The position numbers and the translations under genes are program-made. A stretch of 64,000 nucleotides of DNA, taken from contig JARKIF010000007.1 of assembly GCA_029378245.1 (NCBI GenBank), positions 2,480,001 to 2,544,000 on the forward strand. The letters run 5' to 3'. Origin of the DNA: Roridomyces roridus. Taxonomy: Eukaryota > Basidiomycota > Agaricomycetes > Agaricales > Mycenaceae. The notes under the pieces are model-generated. The model saw only the letters and a program-made list of their open reading frames with translations, did not search any database and was not told the origin of the DNA. This document shows, one piece after another, positions 21,937 through 33,876 of the stretch (position 1 is its first letter; the number at the start of each line of letters is the position of its first letter).

Positions 21937-22555
21937 TTCGGCTCCAGAGGGATTGAAGATGCACAGCTTCATCTTGGTAGCCCACTCGCGCATCTCCTGC
22001 ACCAACTCTTCCGTCGGTTCGCCAGTGAGAGTGCCGAGATCCGACATGTCAAGCAGCTGAATACTGTGAAAGCGGAATATCTTCCGTTCCTGGAGGATCT
22101 CGCAGATGCAACGTGAGGAGGATGAACTTGCTCTCGATGTATTCCACATTCGCATGGCCGCGCAAGGCTATCAAGTATAGATGAGCTTGCTGTACAGCCT
22201 GTACTGACACGGCGGCGCAAACCAAACGCACTATGATCCGAGACATTCGTAGAGCGAAGAACCCATCTCCTTCTGCCATCGCGCGAATTCTCCCGAGAGC
22301 GGATCGTCCAAAGCAGCCTTGGCAATCAGTCGTTTGCAACGTGGTTTGTGGCATGGCCAGTCTTCGCGCTGACGGGATACGCTCTGGGAGATGACCGATA
22401 AGTTAGGGAAAAGTCTTGGTGAAAATCTTTCAAGACTCACGCAATAAGATGCAGCTCTGCATTTAGCACAGACCTTCATGCTGGAGCCCGTCAGCCTGGT
22501 CTTCGAGCAGGATTCATCATAGCAGAAACAGTCGTCGTCGGACTTGGAGTATCAT
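21937..22555 (-). pseudogene. MYND-finger protein, copy 2, truncated and frameshifted
   Basis: It retains the finger (KVCAKCRAASYC, then SRQREDWPCHKPRC, with one ligand Cys changed to Arg) and the middle of the protein, and stops matching at about 21937. The tail of about 100 residues is gone. The candidate ATG (22555) is out of frame with the finger because of an extra base. The 28-nt candidate intron seen in the other copies is kept. It is divergently arranged with F-box2. Confidence 0.8.
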
Positions 22556-22788
22556 GGAAAAAGCAAGGTGGAAGCAAAGGGCAAGATTGGTCGGGTCGTG
22601 GCTAAGAAGCGCCGAGCAACGGTTGGGACGTAATCGAGTGACTCGGCACGGTGGATAAGTCAACTTGGACTAGGTCCAGAACGACAAGAATCCTGCTGAG
22701 GCTCTGCTGGAGAAGATGGAGGAAGGAAACAAGATGGATTTGATGTCGTCAGCCGATCTTGATCCGGCCTTCCTTGCTCCGAACCCTC

Positions 22789-24091
22789 ATGTCGCTCTCC
22801 GATCACGCTGAAATCCGCGCCCATCTCACAGCGATACAAGCCAAGATTCTCGCCTTCGAGTCCCAGCTTGCAGTGCTTCACGCCGAAGAACGCGCAGTTC
22901 GTGCAACTCTCGTCTATCCCGTCGACACACTACCGACGGACGTCATTATCGAAATCTTCCAGAACTATACAGGCGATCCGATGGTTGTAGCTAGCGTGTG
23001 CAGACAATGGTGGGAAGCGGCCTTGTCTTGTCCTCGACTGTGGCCAGCGCTACCTGATACTCCTCCGTCCAATACTCAGGTTTTGGCGAATCTGCTTCGA
23101 ACTCGGCTTGCGCGCGTCGGCAGTCTCCCTCTCCGCATCGACATGATGGATGATGATGCTGCCTTCGACCGCGGAGATACTCTCCTCTCTGGCTCCCTAC
23201 TTTCCCCAGCTACTCAGTCTGAAGCTGAGCGTATCTGCGCCGCTCGTCTTTCCTCGGGATAGCAGTGGCCAGGGACGCCCGTTGCCTTCCCTCACAGAGC
23301 TATCTATCAAGCGCAAACCCTACCCGGCACGCGATTCGCGAATCGTTTTGCCCAGCGCCCCGCACTTGACGGATGTTCGCCTCTCGAATGTCAAAGCCTC
23401 ACAGATATCGCTTCCCTGGTCCCAATTGACGGCTTTGAGCCTGTCTGAGCAATCATTGCTGGACGGCTTGGTCATTATTCAACTCACTCCCAACCTCTTC
23501 ACTCTACGCACCAGGCTTGCCGGCATTCATGGCCGTCCACCGACCGTAATCGATCTCCCACATCTCCGTATCCTCAGCACATCATTCACCGCCATTCTCG
23601 AGGCCATCAAAGCCCCGGCGCTCGAGGATCTCAGCATCCATCACTTCACTGGAGAAACAGCCTCCGTTTTGCGGAATTTCGCAGCCCGCTCCGGATGCGC
23701 TATTCACAAGCTCCGTCTCAGATGCCCTTCAGAGGCCAACCCAAACGGGCTGCGCGATTCCGTGAACTGCACGCAGATCTTGCCCATCTTGCGCGATTTT
23801 ACGTTGTCCGGTATCAAGGCAACCTCGAGCAGGTGGCAGACCTTCTTCCGGGAGATCGCCACGCGGACCATCTTTCCCGATATCGAGTCGTGGACCTTCA
23901 CCGATTGCGCAATATCAATTGGGTATATCGCAGACATGCTCGCTGAGCGCGCGAGGGGGAAGGAAGGCAAGATCAAGTCTTTCACGTATATTCCGGGCGA
24001 GGACGAAGATCCAGAGAGAAGCCTGGCCACCCTGGAGGAGTTGCGGTCGCAGGGACTGGAGATCAACATAGGGTGGGGAAAGCTGGATTAG
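22789..24091 (+). pseudogene. F-box/LRR-like protein 2, single frameshift
   Basis: Starts MSLSDHAEIRAHL. A short coiled coil (IQAKILAFESQLAVLHAEERAV) precedes an F-box-like segment (YPVDTLPTDVIIEIFQNY) and a leucine-rich remainder to 24091, about 433 codons. The frame moves by one extra base near 23143-23160 in a GAT repeat. Upstream the frame reads RIDMMDD, downstream AEILSSLAPYFPQLL. No intron fits there. F-box proteins recruit targets to SCF ubiquitin ligases through Skp1; LRR-like tails bind the target. It could be a recent pseudogene or a slippage or assembly error, since no other lesion is seen in either half. Confidence 0.75.
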
Positions 24092-24789
24092 AGCTCGGTG
24101 GTTTGTGGCACATCGTTTTTTCGCTACCAATTCACGCCTCGTAGTTGCCATTCCCAACGACATCAAGCTATTTCATTCACTCGAGCGACTCTTGATGATT
24201 CTACATCATTACTAGCCAGACATCCTACTCTATCTCACATTCCGGGAAAGAGATCTACTCCTACTGGGCCGCCAAGCAATTCGCTCAGCGCCGTCCCCAT
24301 GATCTTTTGCTTGCCAGTGGCGCGAGACATGCCGATGGGTTAAGGTCGTATTCCATTTCCAGAGTCTGGAGAAAAACACCGACCGCTGAGGCGTAGTATC
24401 AGGGATCGAGTTCTATCGTTCACTTGGTGAGCATCATCGAAGACGGAAGACTGCATTTTATTCACCATGAACCCTCCGCTGAGCCTCCCCTCCCATCGGC
24501 ACCCCCGCAAGTCGCCGGGAGGAATGCCCTCCGCTCGCCGAGGCGCTTTTCAGGTCGCCGAGTCCCACTGAGAATAGCAAGAAAGAGGAAACCACGGCGA
24601 TGGAGGCTGCAGCGGCCCAGAGTGCGGCGTCTACCCTGCTCCCCGAGCTCACGCTAGCCCTCCGGCTCGTGCTGTCACGCCGTTGGTAGGAGACTGCCTC
24701 CTCAACTACGACGAGTCAGACGAAACCGCAGCCACGCGCGAGCCGTTAGCCTCCAGGCCGACGTCAATGTGATCGGTGTCTCGCCCCTC
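24092..24789. other. Intergenic between F-box2 and the membrane gene
   Basis: Short frames only. From about 24700 the sequence resembles 11440 onward, the duplicated 3' region of the unrecognised minus-strand gene. Confidence 0.45.
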
Positions 24790-26126
24790 CGCCATCCCGT
24801 ACTCCAGACTCCCGCTCAGACGCCAAGGCACCAACACAGCCGGCGACGCCGTCGCTGCCGGTGATGGGGAGCATGAGGAGGGCGATGGATAGCAGCATAA
24901 GGACGTCGAGGAGGGGTACTGGCAGCGCGAAGGTCGGTGTGTGAGGGATGTGTAGTCGTGACCACTTGAATGTGGAGACGTAGGCAGCCGTAACCCCGAG
25001 CGGAAGCGAATGGCTTCGCTGTAGCTTCTCGCACGCGTCTTGACATCCTTTCAGATAGGCTGGGGGGAGGATGGCGAATGACGTGGCAATGGAGGACGCT
25101 GCAAAACAGGGCGCGCCAGAGAAAGATTAGAGCGGCGTAGTGCGAACATCGGCATGTGGCGGGGCAGGGAATCGATGTAGCATGGCACGAGGGCTGGCCG
25201 TAAGGTGAGAAGGAGTGGCAGACAAAGAGGAAGGCGACGTACTGGCCTCACCGACATCGGGCATAGAATCAGATGGTTTCCCTCGACGACGACGACGACG
25301 ACTCTGTGAGGACTCGGAGCACGTCTAACAGTCGATTGCGCCCACGGCGTGGCTGGTGCGGGCTGGACGGCGATGACGTGGCTATAGGCATCGCATTATC
25401 CTGAGAAGGCTGAGGCCGCTCGAGGTGGGGTGCAGGGTATGCTTCGAGATTGACGATGAATACAATGAAATCGTTCGGAAGGCGTCAGACAGCCCAGTCG
25501 ACGCAGCGCAGATCTGTCGGACAACGTCAGAGGGGATACAACGGCAGAGTGGACGGGTAGCGCACGTTGGGACCACACGGATAGCAATGCCAGCGTTCAA
25601 GAGCTCATTGGCCCTGCCGTCGTGTCTCAGCTCGGGGTGGAGGATATCGCGCGTCGTGGAGCCCTGGTGACTCACGGGCTCGGTGATTTCGTCGGTCCAA
25701 GATAGTCTTGAGCGTAAAGTTCCATTTGGTGTAGAAGACGGCGGACAAGGATCGAAGACGAGCCGATGCGCCTCGAGGATGCATTGGCGGGCAAGGTCGA
25801 CGTCGTTGATGACATCCATCAAATCATCAAATCGGACTTGTCCAAGACTTGTCTTCTCCCGCCATCTCGATCTTTTCCTCGTAACCTCACTTCGTCTGTT
25901 GACCGCGTACACCCTGTCATAAAATCTGCGTCTCGAATATAATCCTTGGGTTGGAAGATATCTGTCCCCACGGCAACAGCAGTCTGAGTGTGTTCGCCAG
26001 GTAAGGCCGCTGACCGCTCTGTTTCTGTTCCCGATTCATAACGGACATCAGCAGGTTTGAGCGTATGGTGCGGACCTGGCCGTAGTGTCGAACCTGAACT
26101 TCATCGACCTTCACATAAGAATACAT
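24790..26126 (-). CDS. Unrecognised intron-rich protein with a membrane segment, copy B
   Basis: I do not recognise the family. Likely start at 26126 (MYSYVKVDEVQVRH). An exon around 25910-25690 encodes VTRKRSRWREKTSLGQV and LMDVINDVDLARQC and ends at a clear gtgagt. Small exons follow (ANELLNAGIAI). The last exon begins after a gttttgcag acceptor near 25105 and reads SSIATSFAILPPAYLKGC, then VSTFKWSRLHIPHTP, then a hydrophobic stretch (LLDVLMLLSIALLMLPI), which suggests a C-terminal transmembrane helix. The exon-intron model is only partly resolved. It is transcribed away from peptidase B with 161 bp between start codons. The same divergent pair occurs at 11.4-15 kb. Confidence 0.5.
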
Positions 26127-26287
26127 CGTTGTTGTTATTTTAGGTCTGGCGATCCGTTTCCTGTCGGGACGTACTGCGATGCGCAGTTGACTTCAAAAAA
26201 GATTCAAAAAACTGCGGACCTCTCTGGTGGCATATAAAGGTGGGCGGACTTCTGTGAGCTCCAGCTACCAATCTTGCACTCTTTCCG
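26127..26287. promoter_or_regulatory. Short bidirectional promoter region
   Basis: 161 bp separate the start codons of the minus-strand membrane gene and the plus-strand peptidase. TATAAAG (26233-26239) sits 49 nt upstream of the peptidase ATG. The same spacing and TATA (12989-12995) are kept in the duplicate at 12884-13047, which suggests the shared promoter is functionally constrained. Confidence 0.55.
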
Positions 26288-28456
26288 ATGCTCTCATTCA
26301 CATTCTCACTCTTTATCTCACTTGTCGTCAGCCATGTTGCAGCTAATCCTCGCCCTGGTCGTCAAAATGGCACCATCCGATGGGTCGACTGCCACGAAAA
26401 TGTCCCTCAGCCACTCCAGTCGACGTTGAACGTTACAGGCACGTCGTTCGCCGGGACCCTTCCCAAAACGCTGTTCTGCGGCGAGATTGACGTGCCAATG
26501 GACTATACGCGGCCCTTTGACTCTGCTACGAACAACATCACCGTCGGTTTCGCCATGAATCGGCCTCGCGATCCCGCCGGGCTTCTTCTCTAGTACGTTC
26601 CGATCTGTTTCAACCCTCCTGTTGACTTTCTTACCCTACCTAGTCATGCAGGCGGGCCTGGACTGGACGCTGCTTCTGAAGCTTGGTTTACCGCCTTGAA
26701 TATCTCTTCCGACAGCGCGCCCTTCAACTTATTGCAAGATTTCGATCTTCTTGGTGCCTCCTATACATTGATTTTGTTGTCACTCGATTTAATCCAGCCC
26801 AGCGATGAATACCCGCGGGCTCCAGTTCTCGAATCCCCTCAACTGCTCCTTCAATACCTTCTTCAACAACATCACTTTTGCTTTGTACGTCTCCGTTTCT
26901 CCCTCTTCAGTAGATTGATAATCTCAATAGCCCTTCCACCAAGGCTGAATTTGACCAGTACCACGCCGCAATGTCCAAGCTCTTCTCCTCCTGCGGCAAA
27001 AACAGCACACCCAAGGGTATCATGAACCACACGGGCACTTTCGAGGTCGTACAAGACTGGGACTCGATCCGTGCGGCTCTGGGCTACGAAAAAGTCCACT
27101 TTGCAGGTGTTTCATAGTAAGCATACTTTGCGTCAACAGGACGAGTGGTATCTCACTTATATATCAATTCAGCGGGACCTTCGTCTCCATGGAGTATGTC
27201 GCGCGCTTCCCAGAACGTGTCGGAAATTTCGTACTTGACGCTGCGATTCCCCATGGCGCGGTAAGTTGAAGTCCTCTGGACGTTCCAAGTAGTATCGCTC
27301 ATGAAATTACAGCCATTCCAAGAAATGATTACAGATCAAGTGGGAGCTATAAACCGACTCTTGCTGCGCGCAGACGCATTCTGTCTTACCGATCTTACAT
27401 GCCCATTCCACAAACAGGGCAATGGAAGCGTCGTTGCGGTGCGCATAATCCTTACAGTCCATCGCAGTTCCTGTTGAATAATATTCCGTAGGCATGGGAT
27501 ACTCTCCTGGCCCGCGCTCTCAAAGCACCGATTCCCGCCGCAGGCTGTGGCGAAGGAAAGGGGTGTAATACACCTGTGACTCCGACAGATCTGCGCCTCG
27601 GAGTCAGCGTCATTTTCCGCGCGAACCCCGACTTTCCGCTATTCAATATCGCGCTCAACGAGTCCCTTCACGGGGATGCGAGTCTTTTCGCATACCAGCA
27701 GCAGGGCGATATCCGCGAGTCCATTGTTACTCCGTTGCTGTGCGCTGATTTCCGTGAGTTTACCTTCGTCGTTCCATTTTGCAGATATTGACCAAACTCT
27801 CAGAGGTGTCCGGCGACTTGAGGACCTGGGAGGGATTTCACAACCTGAGCATCAACTCACGAGTCGTACGTCCAGTGCTCGACACCCTGCTTCATTCAGT
27901 TGTCTTACTCCGCAAATAGAACGACCCACACAAAATCGTGTACTCACAAATGTGGCAAATCGCACTGATGTGCGGTGCCTGGCCTTTCGCCGTCCCTGCT
28001 CCCAGCACTATCTCAACCGAGCTGCCGTTGATGCTCATCACTTCGGACTTTGATCTCAAGTATGTCCTCAAATCTCACGGTTCACTGAACACAAATCTTA
28101 TACTTCCACGTACAGTCTCCCAACAGAGTTGACCACCTTTGCATGGGAGCTGACACCAAAATCTGTACTTGTCGTCCGACACGGCGACGACCATACCTCC
28201 ATTCTGTGTAAGTCTTGCTATGCCTTTCAAGTTTTCTTTTCTCTGATATGCAGCGCTTTTAGTCCCACCACCGATCACTCCGGTTCAGAGCATCGCGGTG
28301 GACTTTATCCGCACCGGCGTGTTACCTGGCGCATCCTCGAATGAGCAAGTTACTGTTTACCCTCCGGGGAGTACTCGCGGCCCAATTCCAGGCGCGTACG
28401 ACGTACCCACGGGAAGTGTTGCCGAGGATACAAGTAGCATCGAAGATATTCGGTAG
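26288..28456 (+). CDS. TAP-like secreted alpha/beta-hydrolase peptidase, copy B
   Basis: Eleven exons (26288-26592, 26644-26753, 26803-26884, 26931-27116, 27173-27260, 27313-27438, 27492-27753, 27804-27865, 27920-28059, 28116-28207, 28254-28456) join to 551 aa. A hydrophobic N-terminus (MLSFTFSLFISLVVSHVAA) is a signal peptide. The oxyanion-loop HAGGPGLD, the nucleophile elbow GVSYGT, an acid in LITSDFDLN and the His motif HGDDHTSI match the Streptomyces-type tripeptidyl aminopeptidase (TAP) fold common in Agaricomycetes. NITV/NCSF-like sites suggest N-glycosylation. Expected role: an exopeptidase releasing short peptides outside the cell. The canonical DxRG is replaced by AMNTRGL at the exon 2/3 join. 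All junctions are in frame, unlike copy A. Confidence 0.88.
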
Positions 28457-28695
28457 TTTTTGGATTATCCAGTGCTTCAAACTCTACGTAGTATTCAATT
28501 TGGTTTCTGGACATGAATATGAGTGGCATTTGACTGTCATATTGGATGGGATGGAGTTGTAGTTGAGACAGGTAATAACAATCTTTGAGTGGGTAAGGAG
28601 ATTCTTTGTGTCTGGGTGATGACCAAGGGGATTCAGCGGTGGTGGTGGTTGTGTGATACAGATTGGGAACCATACAACTTGTAATTTGGAAACTA

Positions 28696-29143
28696 AGGTA
28701 GCGGCCATCCATTTGCTGCAAACGTCACGTGAATTACACAGATCAATGTATTGCAAGCCATTGGATGGGTTCTACGCTAATCGCTTCCATGAATCTTTAG
28801 ATATGGTACTTAAGAGTGCCCCAATCACAGGCTTAAGCATGAATGTAAAAATTGAGTGAGGAGTTGTTCTTTGAAGTCGTTGCGCCACGAGCATCAGAAT
28901 TTGATCGGACTGACAGATTTGACGGGTACCGACCTTGCAAGGACAACTCCTCTCTCAATTGTGGTTCAATTGCTTAGCCCCGTGGATGCTACACTCTTAA
29001 GATGCAGTTCTAAAGATTCATGGAAGGGATAAGCAAGAAAGTGGTTCTACGCTGCACAGTGCATCAATCTCGGAAATGTGACCATATATGGAAGACTCCG
29101 CCAAATTCACGTGACGTTGACAGTAAATGGATGGCCGCTACCT
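28696..29143. mobile_element. Fold-back MITE (448 bp)
   Basis: TA-flanked ends AGGTAGCGGCCATCCATTT pair with the complement at 29125-29143. Pairing continues, imperfectly, over about 200 bp per arm: inner matches include CTTCCATGAATCTTTAGA, CTTAAGAGTG and GAGGAGTTGT. The whole element can fold into one long hairpin. It has no coding capacity and lies between peptidase B and NLR B. Confidence 0.75.
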
Positions 29144-29295
29144 TAGTAAATACAGACCAAAACTGAATATCCAGATAAACTGCCCCTCTCATTGAATCTT
29201 CTGACTATCCAAAACAAAAAGAAGAGAAACTGGACAATGAATCAGTATGGCTATCAAAATCAAAAGACTTGGGACTCACATCATTGATCACTGGT

Positions 29296-32200
29296 TCAAG
29301 TTGCCTGTGCTTGTTCAAGGCAATTATTGAGCACCTCAACTTCTTGAGCCTTTCCCAGTCCCTGATATGTTTTGATCAGATTCCTCATTGTTCGTAGGGT
29401 GGCTGGATGCTTCTGGCCCAAGCACTTCTGTCGCTTGGCAAGGACGAATGTCTCCAGTAGCAGTGCATCATTGAACTCTCCAAGCTGCTTGTGTGTGATG
29501 GCCAGGTTTCCCATTGCGGAAAGGGTGTGTGGATGCTCCTCACCCAGAAGCTTCTTTCGCTTCCCAAGGACGAATGTCTCCAGTAGCAGTGCATCATTGA
29601 ACTCCCCAAGTGTTCCATGTGTGTTGGCCAGGTTTCCCATTGCCCATAGGGTGTCTGGATGCTCCTCGCCCAGCAGCTTCTTTCGCTTCTCAAGGACCAA
29701 GGTTTGAAGTGGCAGTGCGTCATTGAACTCTCCAAGTGTTCCATGTGTATTGGCCAGGTTTCCCATTGCTGATAGGGTGTGTGGATGCTCCTCACCCAGA
29801 AGCTTCTTTCGTTTTTCAAGAACCAAGACCTCCAGTAGCAGTGCATCATTGAACTCTCCAAGCTCCTTGTGTGTGATGGCCAGGTTTCCCATTGCCCATA
29901 GGGTGTCTGGATGCTCCTCACCCAGACGCTTCTTTCGTTTTTCAGAAACCAAGACCTCCAGTAGCAGTGCATCATTGAACTCTCCAAGCTCCTTGTGTGT
30001 GATGGCCAGGTTTCCCATTGCGGATAGGGTGTCTGGATGCTCCTCGCCCAGCAGCTTCTTTCGCTTCTCAAGGACCAAGACCTCTAGTAGCAGTGCATCA
30101 TTGAACTCTCCAAGCTCCTTGTGTGTGACAGCCAGGTTTCCCATTAAAGATAGGGTGGCTGGATGCTCCTCGCCCAGAAGCTTTCTTCGCTTCTCAAGGA
30201 CCAAGACCTCCAGGAGCAGTGCATCATTGAACTCTCCAAGCTCCTTGTGTGTGACAGCCAGGTTTCCCATTGCGGATAGGGTGTCTGGATGCTCCTCACC
30301 CAGAAGCTTCTTTCGCTTCTCAAGGACCAAGGTTTGAAGTGGCAGTGCATCATTGAACTCTCCAAGTGCCATGTATGTGTTGGCCAGGTTTCCCATTGCG
30401 GATAGGGTGTCTGGATGCTCCTCACCCAGACGCTTCTTTCGTTTTTCAGAAACCAAGACCTCCAGTAGCAGTGCATCATTGAACCTTCCAAGCATTCCAT
30501 GTGTGCTGGCCAGGTTTCCCATTGCCCATAGGGTGTCTGGATGCTCCTCGCCCAGCAGCTTCTTTCGCTTCTCAAGGACCAAGACCTCTAGTAGCAGTGC
30601 ATCATTGAACTCTCCAAGCTCCTTGTGTGTGATGGCCAGGTTTCCCATTGCCAATAGGGTGTCTGGATGCTCCTCACCCAGACGCTTCTTTCGTTTTTCA
30701 GAAACCAAGACCTCCAGTAGCAGTGCATCATTGAACTCTCCAAGCTCCTTGTGTGTGATGGCCAGGTTTCCCATTGCGGATAGGGTGTCTGGATGCTCCT
30801 CACCCAGAAGCTTCTTTCGCTTCTCAAGGACGAAGGTTTGAAGTGGCAGTGCATCATTGAACTCTCCAAGTGCCATGTATGTGTTGGCCAGCTGTGTCAT
30901 TGCTGTCAGGGTGTCTGGATGCTCCTCACCCAGAAGCTTATTTTGCTTCTCAAGGACCAAGGTTTGAAGTGGCAGTGCATCATTGAACTCTCCAAGCTCC
31001 TTGTGTGTCATGGCCAGGTTTCCCATTGCAGATAGGGTGTCTGGATGCTCCTCACCCAGAAGCTTCTTTCGCTTCTGTAGGACCAACATTTCCAGAGGTA
31101 GTGCATCACTGAACTGCCCAAGTCCTCGATATGATATGCCAAGCTGTTCCATGGACTTCAAAGTCTGTGGATGATTCTCTCCATGTCTATCTTGCTTTTC
31201 CCTCCAAACCTGACTCCGAAATTCTGTAGCCAATTTGAACTTGAAACTCTGGAAGTAAGTCTGTGCAAATTGTTCATTCCACAGTGGTGACCTTCCCACT
31301 CTATCCTGAATCAGGGTCTCCAAATGAGGCAACATCCCTACACTCTGTGCATCTGAATAATGTCCCTCAGAGATTGACATTCCCATGAGATTTATCATCA
31401 CTTCCACCTGGTCAACTGCTAAATTTTGACACCAACCATGCACCAGTGGATGGATGGAGAAAAATGCTGTCTCTTCATCAAAACTAATCAAAGCATATGC
31501 CTGTAATTCAGTTGCAACCTCGATGAATGCCAAGGAATCCCATTCTCCAGCCTGATTCTGGAAGTTTGCAATGAATTCATATGCATCCCGTAGTTCTTTC
31601 TTGGAAGGTCCATCTGGCTTAGCATTTGTGTTATATTTGGCTGCATTCTGGAATATCATCTCTGAGATTCCCTGATAGTGCAAGCATGAGCACAACTGTA
31701 ACAGTGTTTGTGCAGTGGGGCTGAGCCTGTGAAAGCTCATCTCCCAGGTAGTATACACAGACTGTGTATAGCCATCCTGCTGCTGAGTGGGCTTTTCACC
31801 CAGTAATCTGTCCCGATTTCTTTTGTACAGTTCCAAGTAACCCTTGAATTTTCCTGATTTTGCAATAAAAGCACTGGCTTGGGTAATAGCAAGTGGCAGA
31901 CAATACAGAGCCTGAAAAGAGATTGAATAATATTCCAGGTCATCAATTGGAATTTACCTGACTGATCTCTCTGGCTGTTTCCATGTTGGGGTCTGTCACA
32001 TCTTTGGCAGCACCTTTGAGCAACAGCACTGCAGCATCTGACTCTTCCATATCAGAAACAAGCCAATGAGCACCAGCATGCACAGAGAGACCAGGATTCC
32101 GGGATGTGATCAATATATTCCCTTGATTACACCTGGGAAGATAAGGATTCAGGTTTATGTTTGGATCATCTGCATTGTCAAAGAGCAGGAACCAGTTGCT

Positions 32201-33338
32201 CTGCACATCCCCAAGCCATTTCATTGCATCCTCTTGGGTGCTCCCTGTTTGTTTGATGATGGCAATATTCTTCAAGCCAGCTTTGATTGTGGTCTGGCTA
32301 CTCATGTCAAGAAGAAAGATATCTGAGAATCTTCAAAGTTGAGTCAGTTGCAAGTGCCAGTCACCCAACACAACACCACGAACTTGGATGCCAAGTCATC
32401 AATAAATTTGAGGGCAATCTGGGTTTTTCCAATACCCCCTAGTCCATGGAGCAGACATATATGCTGTTTCATACTGCCGTCCTCGAAAAAGGTCTTCATT
32501 TCTTGCAAAATTCTCTGGCGCCCCTGGAAAACTCTTGAAGGGGCAGGGCATTCATTGATTTTTGAAGGAATCTGTGCTTTATTTGGGTCTGCAAATCACC
32601 ATTCTTGTCAGTTCTCCTCATGCCAAGAAACCTCATACTGTTGGTTCCCAAGAGATGAAATCCAATGCGCATGCTGATACGGAGCTGCCGATGCTTTCAA
32701 TGGAGTCCCAATGGTATGGAATCTGTCCACATACTAGAAAGTCTTTGCGGAATTCCTCTATTTTCCTCTGATGACCAGCAATTTGCGCTTTGGTGCTGTC
32801 CAAGTGGAATATCTCTTTGGCATGACCACGAAAACCTTGAGGTTTTTTTGCAAGTATCTTTACGGATTTCAGGATCTCCCTGAGACATCTGCATTCTCTG
32901 AGTGAGGATTGTCAATGTGACATACTTTCTGGATGCTTACCTTTCAAAGCCTTCACAAAGATCCTTGAATTTATCCACCCCTCCGCTATGGTTTCCCATC
33001 TCATTCTGAAGGATATTCAAAATTCTTCCGATACCTTCACATAGCTCTTGAAGATCCTCTCGATTACGTTTGACTTCCTGTGGTTCAACTTTGGTAAGCC
33101 AAGTACATTTGCAGCCATGCAAGGGGACACGCACTTGGACAACTTCAATCACACTCACAACCACTCCACAAGCCCCTTTGATGTATGGGAATGGTGCGAA
33201 CTCTCCTGCAGCCTCCATTCCCTTGGCTAGCCGGAGCAAGCCTCCAATCCAATCTGATCCTGAGTCAAGGGATGTCGTTGGATTTCCTTGGGTGCCAGAG
33301 CCTGACGCTCCTGCTTGGACAGCGGTATTGGGGTCCAT
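29296..33338 (-). CDS. NB-ARC/TPR NLR-like protein, copy B (intact)
   Basis: ATG at 33338 (MDPNTAVQAG). The first intron lies after EVVQ. Domain order: a helical N-terminal region (about 170 aa, with EDLQELCEGIGRILNI and a Lys/Gln-rich helix near AGHQRKIEEFRKDF); NB-ARC with P-loop GLGGIGKTQIAL, LLFDNADD, NILITSRNPG and CLPLAITQ; a winged-helix-like linker (FHRLSPTAQTLLQLC, FFSIHPLVHGWC); and 14 full 42-aa TPRs plus a partial one. The last exon is 29296-31911 after a 46-nt intron (31912-31957). An intron within DDLASK/FSDIFLL uses an AAG acceptor in both copies. The protein is roughly 1,200 aa. The TPR units are almost uniform at DNA level, as in fast-evolving fungal STAND sensors where repeat exchange changes specificity. 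Likely a ligand-gated cytosolic switch in self/non-self or immune signalling; the effector is not identified. Confidence 0.9.
29420..31095 (-). repeat. High-identity TPR repeat array of NLR B
   Basis: About 14 direct repeats of 126 bp code for 42-residue TPRs. Units fall into a few variant classes that alternate along the array: KELGEFNDALLLEV, GTLGEFNDALPLQT and MALGEFNDALPLQT, and VSEKRKKRL or VLEKRKKLL. This mosaic order indicates unequal exchange or gene conversion between units and not simple divergence. Confidence 0.85.
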
Positions 33339-33544
33339 GGGAGTGTAAAGCAAGAGCGGGTGTGCTACGTGTCATATTACAGCTTTAAATACTTCTACTT
33401 GCACATGGTAGATTTTTGTCATTTGATCTGATTGCCCACATGCGCCTTCAAGTTTGTGTTCTTTGTAAGAACTGCATCAGATGGTCGTTACGACGTTAAA
33501 CGAACTAATGGCCAACGATACCGGATGAGTCCGAGTTGAAGTGG

Positions 33545-33735
33545 GCGCCCGTTGTGCGTCAGGGAAGTCACGATAGAAGAGTTGCGCGAATCGCGGGGGA
33601 TCGAGATGCGAGACACCGAGGGCAGTCCGGGCTCAGGGCGCAATGACGACAGCTGGCCTCCGTCTCCCTTGACCAGCGCCGGTGACCAACCGGTGACGGT
33701 GATTTGAAATTCGGCGGGATGTTGATTCTTCGAGT
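33545..33735 (+). pseudogene. 3' remnant of a RING-type gene
   Basis: The DNA around the RING gene 3' end (CAGGGAAGTCAC then AGAGTTGCGCG) and its 3' flank (GAAATTCGGCG) reappears here with frameshifts. The sequence up to about 33870 resembles the upstream region of RING1 (9660-9790). A duplicated tail is therefore fused to the promoter of RING2. Confidence 0.6.
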
Positions 33736-33876
33736 TCGACTGTGACGTGCTTTCAGAACCCCACTGGCAAATGGCAACGATCTTTGTTGTTGCAGAAGCT
33801 ACTTAGCATGATTCCTTATTCGGGTCTTTGTCTCTTTGTCCTCCACCTTGTCCTCCACTACCACCCTCCTGCTTAA

